DNA of 54,302 bases from Hymenochaete sp. R1 (GCA_019400425.1 JAFREE010000165.1:1-54302), one strand, 5' to 3'. Counted from the first letter of the stretch, positions 23,068 to 34,400 are shown. The notes: generated by a model from the letters alone, not told the origin. A program made the numbers and translations.

Positions 23068-24227
23068 ATGTCTGCGCATGGGAAACGCAAGGATCCACCT
23101 GTATCCGCGGATACCGGCGTGCGTGATCCACCAGCGAATCGCAAGGAAGGCAATGACGACGAAACCTACGACTTGGACTGGTTCAAAGAAAAAGTCGAAG
23201 AATTCTGCAATGAGCTGGAAAACACGGATACGCGGAAATCACTTGTACAAAACAATCGTATAATGAACCATCGGAAAAAGGACCACCCATTGAAACAGCG
23301 AATGCATTTCATGGAGAACTCGGCTAGCCACTTCATGTCTGATGAAACTGTCAACGATGGGACCAAGCATGAAGCCAGACGCCTGTGGCTGCAGGTTCGG
23401 CGGACCTTCTTCTTGCTTGTCCTGGATTCCTTCAGTCATTTCATTCAAGATTCAGACTCTAAATCAAATGAGCTCACAAAAATACAAAGGCGTGATCGTA
23501 TGTGGCAGGAGGAGTATGAAAGATTTCGGGCATTCGCCCGAGACGAAATGCAGAAGGCGTCGGATGATGGTGACCAGGAAAGTGTAAAAAATTGTCGAGA
23601 GTATCGCGAGCACGTGATACCGAACCCGAAAGAATTTTTCGAAGCAGTAGGTAGATATACATTTATTCTTTATTATGCGTCTTTATAATTTACTACTACG
23701 CTTTCATAGGTTGGCCGGGGGAAAAGTTATTCCAAAGCTCCCCCGATATTTTGGTGCATGGATCTTTGTTTCGCGAGGTCACAGAGTGGCATCTAGGGAG
23801 GATCAAGGAATCCGGGGATCGTTTGTATACGGCACTGAGAAAAATTCATTCAGCACTCTCAGAAGGTTTCAATAACGTCGGACGTAACGACCCGTCTGCG
23901 GACAAGACGCAGGTCGCTCGAGAACGATTCCTTGTAGACGATGCATACTTCAATGTGTGTATTGAAGCCAGGTTGAGCTCGCTCCGGAAACTAGCTGGTG
24001 AAAAACTGACAAAAAGTCAGAAATCTGGCAAAACTACACGTACGAAAGAAGCAAACGAGATAATGGGAGAACGAAGGGCTCACCATGAGGCTCGTCGGGA
24101 GGTACTCAAGAATCTTTCATTATCTGAGCAAGAGAGGAAGCAGTTAGGGGCAGAGATTCAAACCAAAGAAGATGAACTGGACGTGCAGCGGAACTTCGTG
24201 AGGAAGAGTGAGGGATTCCCATCCTAA
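23068..24227 (+). CDS. cluster-family protein, copy F (mosaic)
   Basis: Two exons (23068-23650 and 23710-24227) with a 59-nt intron give 366 residues. The first ~52 residues (KRKDPPVSADTG..., YDLDWFKEKVEEFCNELEN) are almost those of copy A at both protein and DNA level, including the leader. Directly after that (about 23220) the sequence changes to a divergent type: HPLKQRMHFMENSASHFMSD, EARRLWLQVRRTFFLLVLDS, RMWQEEYERFRAFARDEMQK. The end of exon 1 (VIPNPKEFFEAVG) and exon 2 (LVHGSLFREVTEWHLGRIKE, NNVGRNDPSADKTQVARE, RFLVDDAYFNVCIEARLS) match pseudogene C. It appears intact. The function is unknown. Confidence 0.83.
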
Positions 24228-25300
24228 GTATCACATACTTATAGAGCTCGGAACCTTTCCCCGAGCCCCTCGTGTCGGCATAGATTTCCAAACCAATTTT
24301 ACATGCTCTTGTTTTTGTCATATGAATCCTAGACGTCGATTCATGTCCCAATATCAGGTCCCATGCGAGCTGCTCACCGGCAATTGTGATACATTGCGCT
24401 CAATTGCAATGTAACGCGAAGAGTGTTAATGAACGACGCAGATAGAACTCAGTTGATTTCAAATGTAGGAAAACACCTTCTAAGTCGGTTTAGAATAGGT
24501 CATCACCAGGTAACAAAGGAAGAACTCGTGAAAGAGAGGAGACGTTGACTCGTTCATATCATCACTGTCATGCGTCCTGCTAGAACATAGTCTGCTGAAG
24601 ATCTGCAAAAGCTATATCTACAAGGCGACTCTTCTTATAAGCAAGCAAATAGGCGTACCAGCGAACATTGAGATACATACCACGGCGTGTAGTGACCTTT
24701 TCTTAGTAAACTAGTACTCGTGGTAACAGACCGTCTCGACGTGAACATTGGTGCGAAGAGCACCATATCTGGACGGGACTCCATTGAAGTTGTTTACTGC
24801 AATAGACAATGCAGCACTAGTCTTGTCGGCGCTTTTAACAATCGAATTTGAAGTGATGAGCGGAAATAGGCAAGAAAAGTGGTTGACACTACAGACAAAT
24901 GAAAATTTGTGAGCCTGATAAATGCATCACAAATTGGTAAAAAATTCTAAGTAATTTTTTTCTTTTCTAGCTAATAGAAATCTCAATATATATCTCAAAG
25001 TTTTGAGGTATGTGAATCTAAAGTATTTTAGACATCAAAGCTTAAAACAAGTTCTTGATTATGGCCTTTTGTCACTTTCATGAAAATTTTGAGAATAATT
25101 TCTTCACTATATCAATACATTTTCTTCATCAACATTTTTAGAATCTTGCGCGAGGAATATAACCCTTTTTAGTAAAAAAAACTTTTCAATTTTTTGACTT
25201 ACAAAAAACCTTTCCAAATTTTTAGATGAGCGAGAGAAAATGTTTTGAAATGAATTCAGAAAACTTGCTAAGAATTTTTTTAGAAGTAATATGTGTAGCG

Positions 25301-25350
25301 GACCGTGCGGGACCGCTATCGGACTGCACGGGACCGCTATCGGACCGCGG
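25301..25350. repeat. 21-bp tandem repeat
   Basis: Two 21-bp units (25301-25321 and 25322-25342), differing at two positions and sharing GGGACCGCTATCG, plus a partial third unit GACCGCGG. Confidence 0.75.
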
Positions 25351-25620
25351 GGATGACATTAATATTCTGTGAAAGCGCGTGCCCATGCCCGTGCAACGGT
25401 GACTCTACTCTACAAAAATGATGAGGCAACATATCAATGTTTCGTCACATCCGAAGACAGAGATGGAGGGTTGGCTTCGCTGCAATACGTTGGTGGGGGA
25501 TTTCCATGAGTTAAGATAAGGGAAAGGGTAGAAAGCTATGCAGAGCTGAGCTACGATTGCCTGAGACCCCCGAATCTCCCTATGATGCCTCCGCACAGGC
25601 ACTACCCACTCGGTCCATTT

Positions 25621-25772
25621 GCGGGTGGTCCCAGCCTCGGTGTAGATTTCGCAGCTTTTTCCGCCTCCGCCACCGGGTGGTCCTTGCGGAGGGCGGTTGG
25701 GCTATCCGGGCTGGTTGCTCTGCGGGTGGTCGTGCAGATGCCTCCAGGATTTTTTCCGGTGAGCGGGTGGTC
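25621..25772. repeat. GCGGGTGGTC dispersed short repeat
   Basis: The decamer or a one-base variant occurs at 25621-25630, 25673-25682, 25722-25731 and 25763-25772, spaced 52, 49 and 41 bases apart. It looks like a decayed minisatellite. Confidence 0.6.
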
Positions 25773-26121
25773 CCCGTGCGGATATAGGTATTGTACTGGG
25801 GACAGAAGTGTTGGCCATGGAGCCTGCTATACAATAGTTGAGGTCTCTATCTTGCAGAGTCCAGAGTCTCTTAGATGCAATGTGAATATCCAAAGCCATG
25901 GTTCACGGAATTACGGGTTTCTCATTACTTTACGATGCCGGACATAGTCCGGCTCATCGTTTTCACTAAGGATGCTTAGGGTGGAATATGAGGAGGGGGG
26001 CAAAATCCTGCCTAATTTGGATGGGCGACACCTCCTGCTTGATGTCTCACTTTGTCTTTCTCAGCAGCTTTCGCATGCCCGTGCCCGTCCACTCTTCATC
26101 CTCCGTCGTGCTTCCTCAGCA

Positions 26122-26998
26122 ATGTCTCATTCTGTCATATTAGGTCGTGCTCGTCTTCTCGCACTAGTACTCAGCGCAGGAATACATTCCTTATCACCAC
26201 TTCAAAATTAACACGGGCACAGGCGCAGACACTGCTTCTGGCGCTGTTTACCCTCCCGTCCGAGCACCCAACACCCCCGTCAACGTCACCTGCCACCCAG
26301 CCGTAGACACCGTCACAAAGCTCGCCAATGTAACCATTCTATTGCTCGCCCGCAATTCCGATATCTCAGGGGGCGTCGAGCACTCCATGCACGCACTTGA
26401 AGACTCGTTCAACAAGGATCATCATTACCCCTGGACCTTCCTCATCGAAGTCCCGTTCTCGCTCGAGTTTAAACTGCGCGTACGCTCTATTGCGAGTGAG
26501 CCTGTCAAATTTGGGTTGATGAAGAGCGAGTATTGGTAGCTTCCCGACTGGATCGATGACGAAAAGTACGAGGCTGACCGGAACGCTCTGGAGCCCATGC
26601 GGAAGGTCCCCTATGCTGGGTGTATGACTTACCGGAACGTGTGCCGATACAACTCAGGGTTCTTCTTCAGACAAGATTTGTTGCAGAAGGTCAAATGGTA
26701 TTGGGGGGTTGAGCCAAATGTGGATTTCCCGTGCGAGATTCTGTTCGATCTGTTTGCCCATATGATCGAGAACAACAACCGTTACTCGTTCACGGTCACG
26801 CTTCTTGAGTACGGGGAGTCCATTTCGACGCTCTAGGATCATGTCAAGGGTGAGTATCTTTAATAGTTTGAGAGACCGTTTTACTGGCTGATACATCATT
26901 TGTAGAATTCAAATCGAAATTCTCGCATTTGCTTTCGGACGGGCATGCATTGTCGTAACTCTCAGATGACAATGGCGTGAGCTACAAAAGATGCCGTT
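26122..26998 (+). pseudogene. KRE2/MNT1-like alpha-mannosyltransferase (GT15) pseudogene
   Basis: GT15 enzymes are Golgi type II membrane proteins that add alpha-1,2-mannose to O- and N-glycans. The relic starts with a short basic segment and hydrophobic anchor (RARLLALVLSAGIHSL), shifts frame near 26185, then runs through VTILLLARNSDISGGVEHSM, ALEDSFNKDHHYPWTFL, a TAG in place of Ser in YW-LPDWIDDEKY, MTYRNVCRYNSGFFFRQ, YWGVEPNVDFPCEILFDLF, ENNNRYSFTVTLLEYGESIS, and a second TAG where the family has Trp (STL-DHVK). A normal-looking GTGAGT...TAG intron (about 26850-26905) follows, then LSDDNGVSYKR after another stop. The C-terminal third of the family domain is absent. The retained intron argues against a retrocopy. 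Confidence 0.85.
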
Positions 26999-27961
26999 GT
27001 AAGCACTTCCCTTTACCTACTTTATGGCCGTACCATACAGTTCTCTTTCATCACTTATCCGTCATCGTTCCTGCCGCGCCTAGCGGCCATAGCCATCCAG
27101 TCAAGACTAGGGACCGTACCATTTGCTTGCGAGTGACGACCATTTTCATGCATCCCCCATCTTTGTACAGGCCTAATTTGTTAGGCATGCTTGTTTTCAA
27201 CGCCCAGCGCGTTCTCGTATCATTTGCTCTCCTTTCCTTTTTTCGTTCCGTTTCCTCGTCGATGCTGATGCTAGTCCTGCCCTCTTCAAAACTTTAGCAG
27301 CACACTCATTCCTCTGTATCGTTCCATTCCCGTTATCTGCATGTCGCCCTGCACTGCACTCTGGCGTTCTTAGTACGGTTCTCCAGACAGATCAGCTTCA
27401 TTTCTTCCTCAGCTAACGTTCCAATCCTTCGCCGGGGGCCTTCAACCCTCGGCTACACCTGCCACACCCCGTGCCGAGCATGGCTGATGTTCCCGCATTC
27501 ACTAAAGAAAAAAATAAATGAATGATAAAAATTATCAATTAATTGTTACTTATTGTAAGGTGCGTGCAATGTGTGCAAGTCCTGCTAAACGTCGCGGTCG
27601 GACGCCTCACTCTTCGTGAACATGACGACAACGATAAGGAACGAGGTTAGGTGATGTCATCATGTATAAGGCACGTATTATGAGAAGCAAATCCGGTTGC
27701 TTCATTTGAGCACCAAAGAGAAAACATTGATCGGGTATTGTGCATTTCTGTCGGGCCTCTGGTAGTATTTGCTGATGTCCGACAAATATGTAAGTCGATT
27801 GGATGCTAGTGGATGATTGCGGGGATGATGATCGGTACCAGTAGCAATGGCCGAATTTGCGAACATTTCAACGATAAGAGAGAATGTTATCGCACAAACA
27901 AAAGCAGAGTGAAAAAAAGCCCAATGAAAACTAGCGTCAGCTTAAAGGTCAATGAACGTAC
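26999..27961. other. no gene seen
   Basis: Between the mannosyltransferase relic and the GCP3 fragment. I could not find the missing C-terminal part of the mannosyltransferase here. Confidence 0.45.
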
Positions 27962-28200
27962 CTCTTCTAAGAGCTCGTCCGTTACCTTCCGTACAAACGG
28001 GTCCCCGCTCTCGGTGTAGCTATGTATGAGGTTCACGAGCGCGCCGCCAGTCACGTCCCGACATCCCTCCACACACGAGCTCATCATCCGTAGCCTTAAC
28101 CTCCACTCATTGATCCAAACCTCCAGTCTCTTCAATGTCAACCCCGAGTCTCCTTTCCCGTTCCCGGTCCCATTCCCCAGTCCGCCCGTACCTCCGCCTT
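27962..28200 (-). pseudogene. GCP3/Spc98-like gamma-tubulin complex fragment
   Basis: About 79 codons remain of an internal exon. A Gly-rich linker is followed by LTLKRLEVWINEWRLRLRMM, SSCVEGCRDVTGGALVNLIH and SYTESGDPFVRKVTDELLEE, which match the Spc97/Spc98 family segment that in intact proteins precedes the N-terminal GRIP core. GCP3/Spc98 nucleates microtubules at the spindle pole body. The exon ends with a GTACGT donor at 27961, but no continuation is found, and a TAA lies upstream in frame at about 28200. It is an isolated exon with good sequence quality, so its arrival looks recent compared with the other relics. Confidence 0.75.
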
Positions 28201-30463
28201 AGTAGTCCCGTCAACTTGTCATTTTCAGAGCTTAACCTCTGTTAACCATGCGTGCCAGTGTGGCGTTCGACAAATCGCACTGGCAATCCGTGGGGTTCAA
28301 GTTTGAGAAGAGAACGGCTGAGAAAAGTGGTACATGGAGCGTGCATCTCGTGAATTCCGCGTGCTAAAGGTATTCCGAAATTTGGCGGCGAGTCTTCTTT
28401 GATACGCAGGTTTGAGTGAGTATGTCGAGACATGAGAGCTCGTAATTGACGGAGCACGGCCTTCAAGTTCCCCTCAAATAGTAGAGAAGCTGGAGCACGG
28501 ATTTAGCAGTGCCATGAACGAGCTTGAGAAGATACTTCGGAATCACGAAGACATTTTTCATGGCTCGAATGTACAACTAACGAGCAGCGACTGTTGCATC
28601 CGAGGAGCAGAGCGATGGGAGCGGCGGGATAACCTATTTTTGGAAAGGCTACCTGGGTCATAAAACATCAGACTCCACTGCAAACAGATTCCATAGGAAG
28701 AATCGTACCAATGCGCATAGATGGACGGAATTAACAGAGCATAAACTAGCATATACAACATACAAGATTTCCTGTTCTTGGTTTTGGACCTGCACCCATA
28801 TTAAATACTCTATCAATCTAGTTCTGTTCTTGTCCGACCGACCCGCACAATCTAAATAGGTATAAATAGCTCGAACAGCGTCTCGAACTCCATTCTCCTA
28901 TGTGCGTTAAAATGAAGCGAGTCACTCTGCCAGTGGACTATTATATCTGTTCACATCTCAAATAGGCATACCTCTCTCACCAACGGTCGCTGCCCTTTCC
29001 TTCAAAAGCCTAGGACATGAATTCAGTAGATAACTCAAAGAGTAATAAATAGAAGTACAAACCCATCAGTTGTCGCTTTTTTCAAAGTTCGCAAGTCACA
29101 CACATTACAGTCCGTTCGCCTGAGGTTTGCATGTAGAGGACCTCTGTGCGTCCTAAGATGTTCCTAGCGGGATATGAGAGAATGACGAGAAGGAAGTCTC
29201 GATAATAGGTTAGTAACTGGCGCGAGAAGGGGACGACATAGCGTATCTTTGCATAGATCAGGGTACTTGGGTCCTTCGTCGGACCTTCGACGTATGACAC
29301 GCTGAGCGCCCGGTCGAGCGGACGCGTCTCTTCGCACCGCGTAGTCGTGAAAATCCCCAGCGACCTGTTTCCCTCACAAGAGTGCAGAATCATAGTGCTG
29401 TCATGGTGCGTTAAAGAAGACGAGACTGGTGAGAACGCCTCGAAGGCGTGAGACCATCGGACTGTGCCTGTGCATTCGAATGAAGATTAGCCGCCTACGA
29501 AGAGTTTGACGATTTTGGGAGGTATGCTAGTCGCGCGCCATGCACACTTCGAGGCGGGACAAATCGACCATCCGGCGGATAGCCTGCATTCAGAGGTCTC
29601 AGAAGAGCCACATTCTCGCATCCTTCTTCTGTCTGGCCTTCCTCGTTTCTGGCCGCAAGATCTGTTGGAGAGGAGGTGGCTTAATTGTACTCATCTCTGT
29701 TGCGTGTGTTTCTGCATACCGTTGTGTTGTAGCCAGGTCCCACATTCTTGATTGCCGTCCAACAAGATCCACATCAGGGGCGGTTGCGGTCGGTCGTTGG
29801 GAGTAAGACGCGTTTCGCAACGCGATCTTTTTTGCAGATCATAATTTGCTTCCGCAGATGATCTCATTTCGGCGATTCGCCTTCGATGCGCCTCGCTCTT
29901 CAATGTTATATGGAAGTCATTGCACTATATTCCTTTAATTTACGTACGAAACATCAATTCTATTTAATCTACGACTACTTATCATATGCCTCGGCCTTTT
30001 TATTTCCTCTTTCCACTCAGTCTTGTGCTCTTCATACCATCATTCTCGTTTCGACGACCGTCTTCTTCTGTTCTTTCCCTTTCAACTCTACTTGTTAGTA
30101 TAAGATTCTAATCATACGAAGAAATCTACTTAACTTTGACGGAACCTATTTTGCATCGAGATGCCGCGTGTCAGCCACTCGGGCCCCATGAATCTGATGA
30201 CATCATGTCATCTATTCTCCTAATCTGAGCTCTGAGCTGTCGGTTTGGGTTTAAGTGGTCAGGGCCAGTGTTTATCTTAGACTCCCAAATCGGTTTCAAC
30301 AATGTATAATGCGGACGAGTCTTGGACTACATATTTCGCAGACACATTGGTTAGAGTGGGGAAAAAAATCCCGGTCCTATAGGAATCCCAAGGCGTCTGT
30401 AAGCATTGCATACGATTCCGCCAGAATGCAACCGTACCTGCAAGACGCTTTGCGTCGTGTTTG
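28201..30463. other. no recognisable gene
   Basis: A short plus-strand frame at about 28495-28600 (EKLEHGFSSAMNELEKILRN, preceded by an AG acceptor-like site) looks like a coiled-coil exon remnant but is too short to assign. The rest shows no credible coding sequence. Confidence 0.4.
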
Positions 30464-30901
30464 CTACCAGTTACAGCGCACGCTATGAAGCATTGATTCC
30501 TTCTGGATGTTGTGGCACACGCTCGCGAGCCCGCTCCGTGCTATGACGAGAAGACGGAGGACGATGAGGAGGGTCAACTCTTTCGCTTCTGTACGCGTTT
30601 CTTTCTCCGACAGTTGCTTCCTGGTCAAGATTAAACGTTGCTGATCGGACATAACGTGTTCTTCGACTTGCATTCCGCCACGGAGACGGAGAACAAGATG
30701 GAGGATGGACTGCTCCTGAATGTTATAGTCTGCGAGAGTGCGGTCGGATGCGAGATGCTCCCTAGCGAAGATGAGACGTTGTTGGTCGGGCGGCAGACCC
30801 ACTTTGTCCTGGATCTTCGACTTGACGTTTTCGATCGTGTCGCTGGACTCGACTTCGAGCGAGATGGTATTTCTTGTCAGGGTCTTGACGAAAATGAGCA
30901 T
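30464..30901 (-). pseudogene. diverged ubiquitin unit followed by a broken second unit
   Basis: The first 76 codons (30901-30674) form a full ubiquitin fold sequence ending in LRLRGG. Ubiquitin is a protein tag attached through its last Gly. Lys6, 27, 29 and 33, the Leu8/Ile44/Val70 patch and the Gly-Gly end are kept, but Lys11 is Asn, Lys48 is Glu and Lys63 is Glu. Other changes include G10R, G47R, Q49H and T66I. A second unit follows head-to-tail, as in polyubiquitin, but lacks positions ~3-38; it keeps DQQRLI and RKQL (position 48 still Lys), then has ~30 foreign residues, then NIQKES-LH and a stop at 30464. The frame is open over both. This could be a decayed polyubiquitin gene (preferred) or a ubiquitin-like protein gene under relaxed constraint. 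Confidence 0.75.
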
Positions 30902-30934
30902 GTTGTTTCGCTGCAATGACTGAAAACTCACTTC

Positions 30935-31400
30935 TTGTCTTCGTCTTGCAGTGACTCGTCCTCTGATCGTGCGCCATACTTGGACGTTGGGGACCCGCTA
31001 ATCGACGCGTCGGCGAGCGCGCACATTCTGGAACGCGCTCATTCACCCATAGTGAGTGATTACTTCCTTCATTTCTTCCAAAATTCGACTCAACGAAATA
31101 TTATGACTCGCGTTCTTTGCTGCATACAGCTCGTCAATGTCTTGAACTTCGCCGAGCGGTACTCCAATGCTTTATATCCTTCTTCGAAATCCTTCTTCAA
31201 AGTTCTGCGTTCGTTTAGCAAGTCCTGCAGTCGAGCATCCTAAGAAAGGTCGGTGAGACGGCCTGCCTGTTCCGAAGTTTCGATCATCCGTCAGTACCTT
31301 GCTGCCTCAATCAACCGTCGCATGATTCGTACTTCTTCGAAGTCATAGGGTGCCGCGACGATCGCATGAATCGTCGCACGCTTTGCTCGCTGGCGCTTTA
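30935..31400 (-). pseudogene. coiled-coil and acidic-linker remnant upstream of the ubiquitin unit
   Basis: On the minus strand, upstream of the ubiquitin unit, lie IHAIVAAPYDFEEVRIMRRL, a stop, MIETSEQAGRLTDLS, a stop, RLQDLLNERRTLKKDFEEGY, a frameshift, then DIDELYAAKNASHNISLSRI and EEMKEVITHYG. A further frame gives an acidic linker [15 protein letters not shown] directly before a GTGAG site. This reads as a decayed alpha-helical protein that may once have been fused to, or spliced onto, the ubiquitin part. The family is not recognised. Confidence 0.4.
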
Positions 31401-34400
31401 ATAAGCACGCAAAATGCGAATTTATACGGACAATGCACTTACTTTCTTTCTGTGAGTTTCTTTTACTCTCACACCGTGATACGCACCCTTCAGCAGTGCA
31501 ATACTGAAAACAAGGAATGACAAAAACCGCGGTAAAGTCAAAGGATCCCTGTGCCTGTTCGCCACACCCTGGCTATCTTTCTTCGACTTTTGCGCGGTTT
31601 CCTTCTCGGAGCCCTCCTTCCGCGTTGTCCAAACGACGCTCGACAGAAAGGAACAAATACTGAATGTGTGTTTTCGAAATACGCTTAAGTCTGTGAGACT
31701 ATGTGGGCTGAAAGAATGCCTAACAATATCTCTTTCACTGCAGTATACTGTACCGAATGCAACGGCTAGCTCTTTAGTCGCCAGTACCTAGTCCTCCTTC
31801 GCTCGTATTTTGTACAAGCTCTCAAAAGCCGTACTAGCTTGAGATTATATTCCCGAATTGCTTCCATGTGGGAATGACGCCGCAAACAACTCCTCTCTAC
31901 GGTTTGGACGAGGTACGATAAGATAACTGATTGCATACAGTGGGCAGGGGCGCTCACAAACCTGGCGCGACTCCTTTGAGCACTGTTTCCAACAACATGC
32001 GAGGGCGACCGTCTCGTGAAAGCCGCAGGTTCGATGCTCGGGATTGCTGTTTTGTACCTAGTGCTACTCGCGCTGATCACGAGTAAATGTTTTAATGAAA
32101 TCTCCATCGAACATTGATGTCGCTTTCGTAGGTTTTTGCGGTCTAGTCACCTTGACCCGTTGGTCAAGGTTTCGGAATTTGCTTTGCGAACCATTATAGC
32201 GACGATGAAGGGGTCGCCGAACAGGACAGACGGCAGTGCTAGATATCCATTTCAGACCCTATTACAAGATATGCATCGTCAGGCGATGCAATTGCAACTG
32301 GAGCATTCCAGCTCCCAGATCCTCAGCTTTTTACTTGTCAAACACAAAATCCGGGTATGCCGGGCAGTGAAACGTAACACTGCGAAATGGAGGGATCTAT
32401 AGACTCCAAAGAAGGGGGAGAAGGGTTAGCCAGAGGATCACGGATATGAAAAAAAAAACGAACCATTTTGTTCGTCTTGCGTGAGACAACTGCATGATGA
32501 GGTGAACGCCAAATGCGAGGACGCATAGCCGGGGGACCAGTCAGAAGGTGGCAAGGGGCGTAGAGAGCGATGTTGGCTTCGGCGACTTAAAAAAAGCAAT
32601 TCGTAAGTAAAAAGGACGGTGTGGGTACTGTACCGAATTGATCATACAAGGAAAGGCCCAGAGTTTGTCGAAGACGCAGTATGAGCGAAATCAATCGTAA
32701 AGCTCCGCGTCGACCGCTTTGAGATATCGCTCAAGAAGCTGTGTATAATAAAATATAATCACCAGCATCCCAGTGGAATGAATGGAAAACGGGGCAATAC
32801 GTATCTTGTTTCCCATTTGACGTTTTCTGCTCATACGATGGGTAGCAAAATTGGATGAACCAAAAAAAGGAGCTGGCGTCCACCTCGCTCAGCACAGTAT
32901 ACAAATGGCATACCGCATTTTCATCCCCCGTAGATGCGCAAACGTCAACGATGGATCGCGTACACCGCCCAACCATAGAAAGTGCGAGTATTTGGGGACT
33001 GCCGTTGCAAATCAGTACAAGTGACGGAAGGGAAATCGGACACAGGCCTTGTGCGATTGGGGAACATATGTGCGGAGAAAGGACTTAAGGTGAATGTACA
33101 GTGAACCAACCGTCAGTCAGATACGACGCAGAACTGATAATCGTCATGCCAGTCTCGAAAGTATTTGTTAGGGGTCAAAGCCAACAGAAACAAGGAATCC
33201 ACAGATAAGGGCATACCTCGCACACAGTCCACTGGCATTGCGCAGACTATAGTTCCCCGATTGAATTGCTCCTTTCAGCAACAAGCCTCTCCGATTCTCA
33301 TTTTTGAGGATCAACGACTCCCCACGGAAGCGCAGCGTGAGATGCTTTGAGTACGAGCATTCAAATGGGTTGGAACTCGATGTGAGGTGCATTCGCAAAT
33401 GAGAACGACCTACCAGAAAGATTAACGCATTATTTGTACAGTTCAAAGTTCAGATTTCACTTTACTTGGAAGGACTGGTAGAGCGAGACGGCGGGACAAC
33501 TCCAACAAGGAACTGGGGAAAGATACGAGGACCTTCCGTCCCTCTCTCCTACTAGAAGCATCAGCCACCGCTCGATCCCGATCGCGCTGCGGAAGTTGAG
33601 CCCAAGATATCGAGTCATATTCAACAAGCCTGGATAGGGGCAGGTGTGATACAGGAATGAGGAGGGACGGCGCTGAGAGATATGAGAAAGAAGGGGAGTA
33701 GCGGAGCGACTATATGAGGGTGCTTCTGCAAATTTTCAAAAAAGGCCCAGCCATCCTGGCTCTGCCATTAGTCACCTTGATATGTATGATGAATGATTTA
33801 ACTCCATACCTTTTCGGCGTTTGAAGCCAAGCTCTGACCTGGTTGGGGAAGGCGGCTATGCATGCATCCACCAAGATGAAGTTGGCTCGCTGCTTACTAC
33901 AAGCAACTGCTGTTGGCATTGTCCATACACAATTCCGACTGTCAGCTGCGATAGTTGGTGCTCCTCTCCAAGAAAGTATGAAAAGAATGACTGCCATAGG
34001 CCTAAACGACCCAGCTGCGGTATTCCTGTCGAGCTAGTTATCAACCCAGGGCCCCTTGCAACGGGATTAGCCCTGTCAATGTTTCATGAAGGGTTCGATA
34101 CCCAAGAAACGCGGACATTAGATCCCAGAGTGACAAGATGTAAAGCGACAGTGCTAATATGTAGGAAAGAGGCCTGGGGAGGAAAAGAGGGGGATGGGGG
34201 ATAGGATAGGGGATAGGATGCGAAGAAGCTTAAGGCAGAAGATTGAAGAGCGCGCGCAGTCGCCCCTTCCTTCCCTCTACGCTCCCCAAGGTCCCGGGGA
34301 CCTTAAAAGCAACACGCACGTGATCATAAACGAGAGATCTGGATCTAGACCTCGTCATCATCCCGCGGGCTTTAATCTAACTAGCTCCTCTTTATTAAAA

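Larger units (their letters stand above)
24228..26121. other. intergenic with AT-rich island
   Basis: No gene is seen. About 24880-25290 is markedly AT-rich, with A and T runs and scattered AAAATTTT-like segments, unlike both sides. It ends abruptly at GC-rich tandem repeats (25301-25350). Short plus-strand frames at 25557-25947 are repeat-derived. Confidence 0.5.

Noticed and set aside
34085..34115. GGGTTCGATACCC, a B-box-like sequence
   Set aside because: Only the T-arm pairs; no acceptor stem or D-arm at the right distance.
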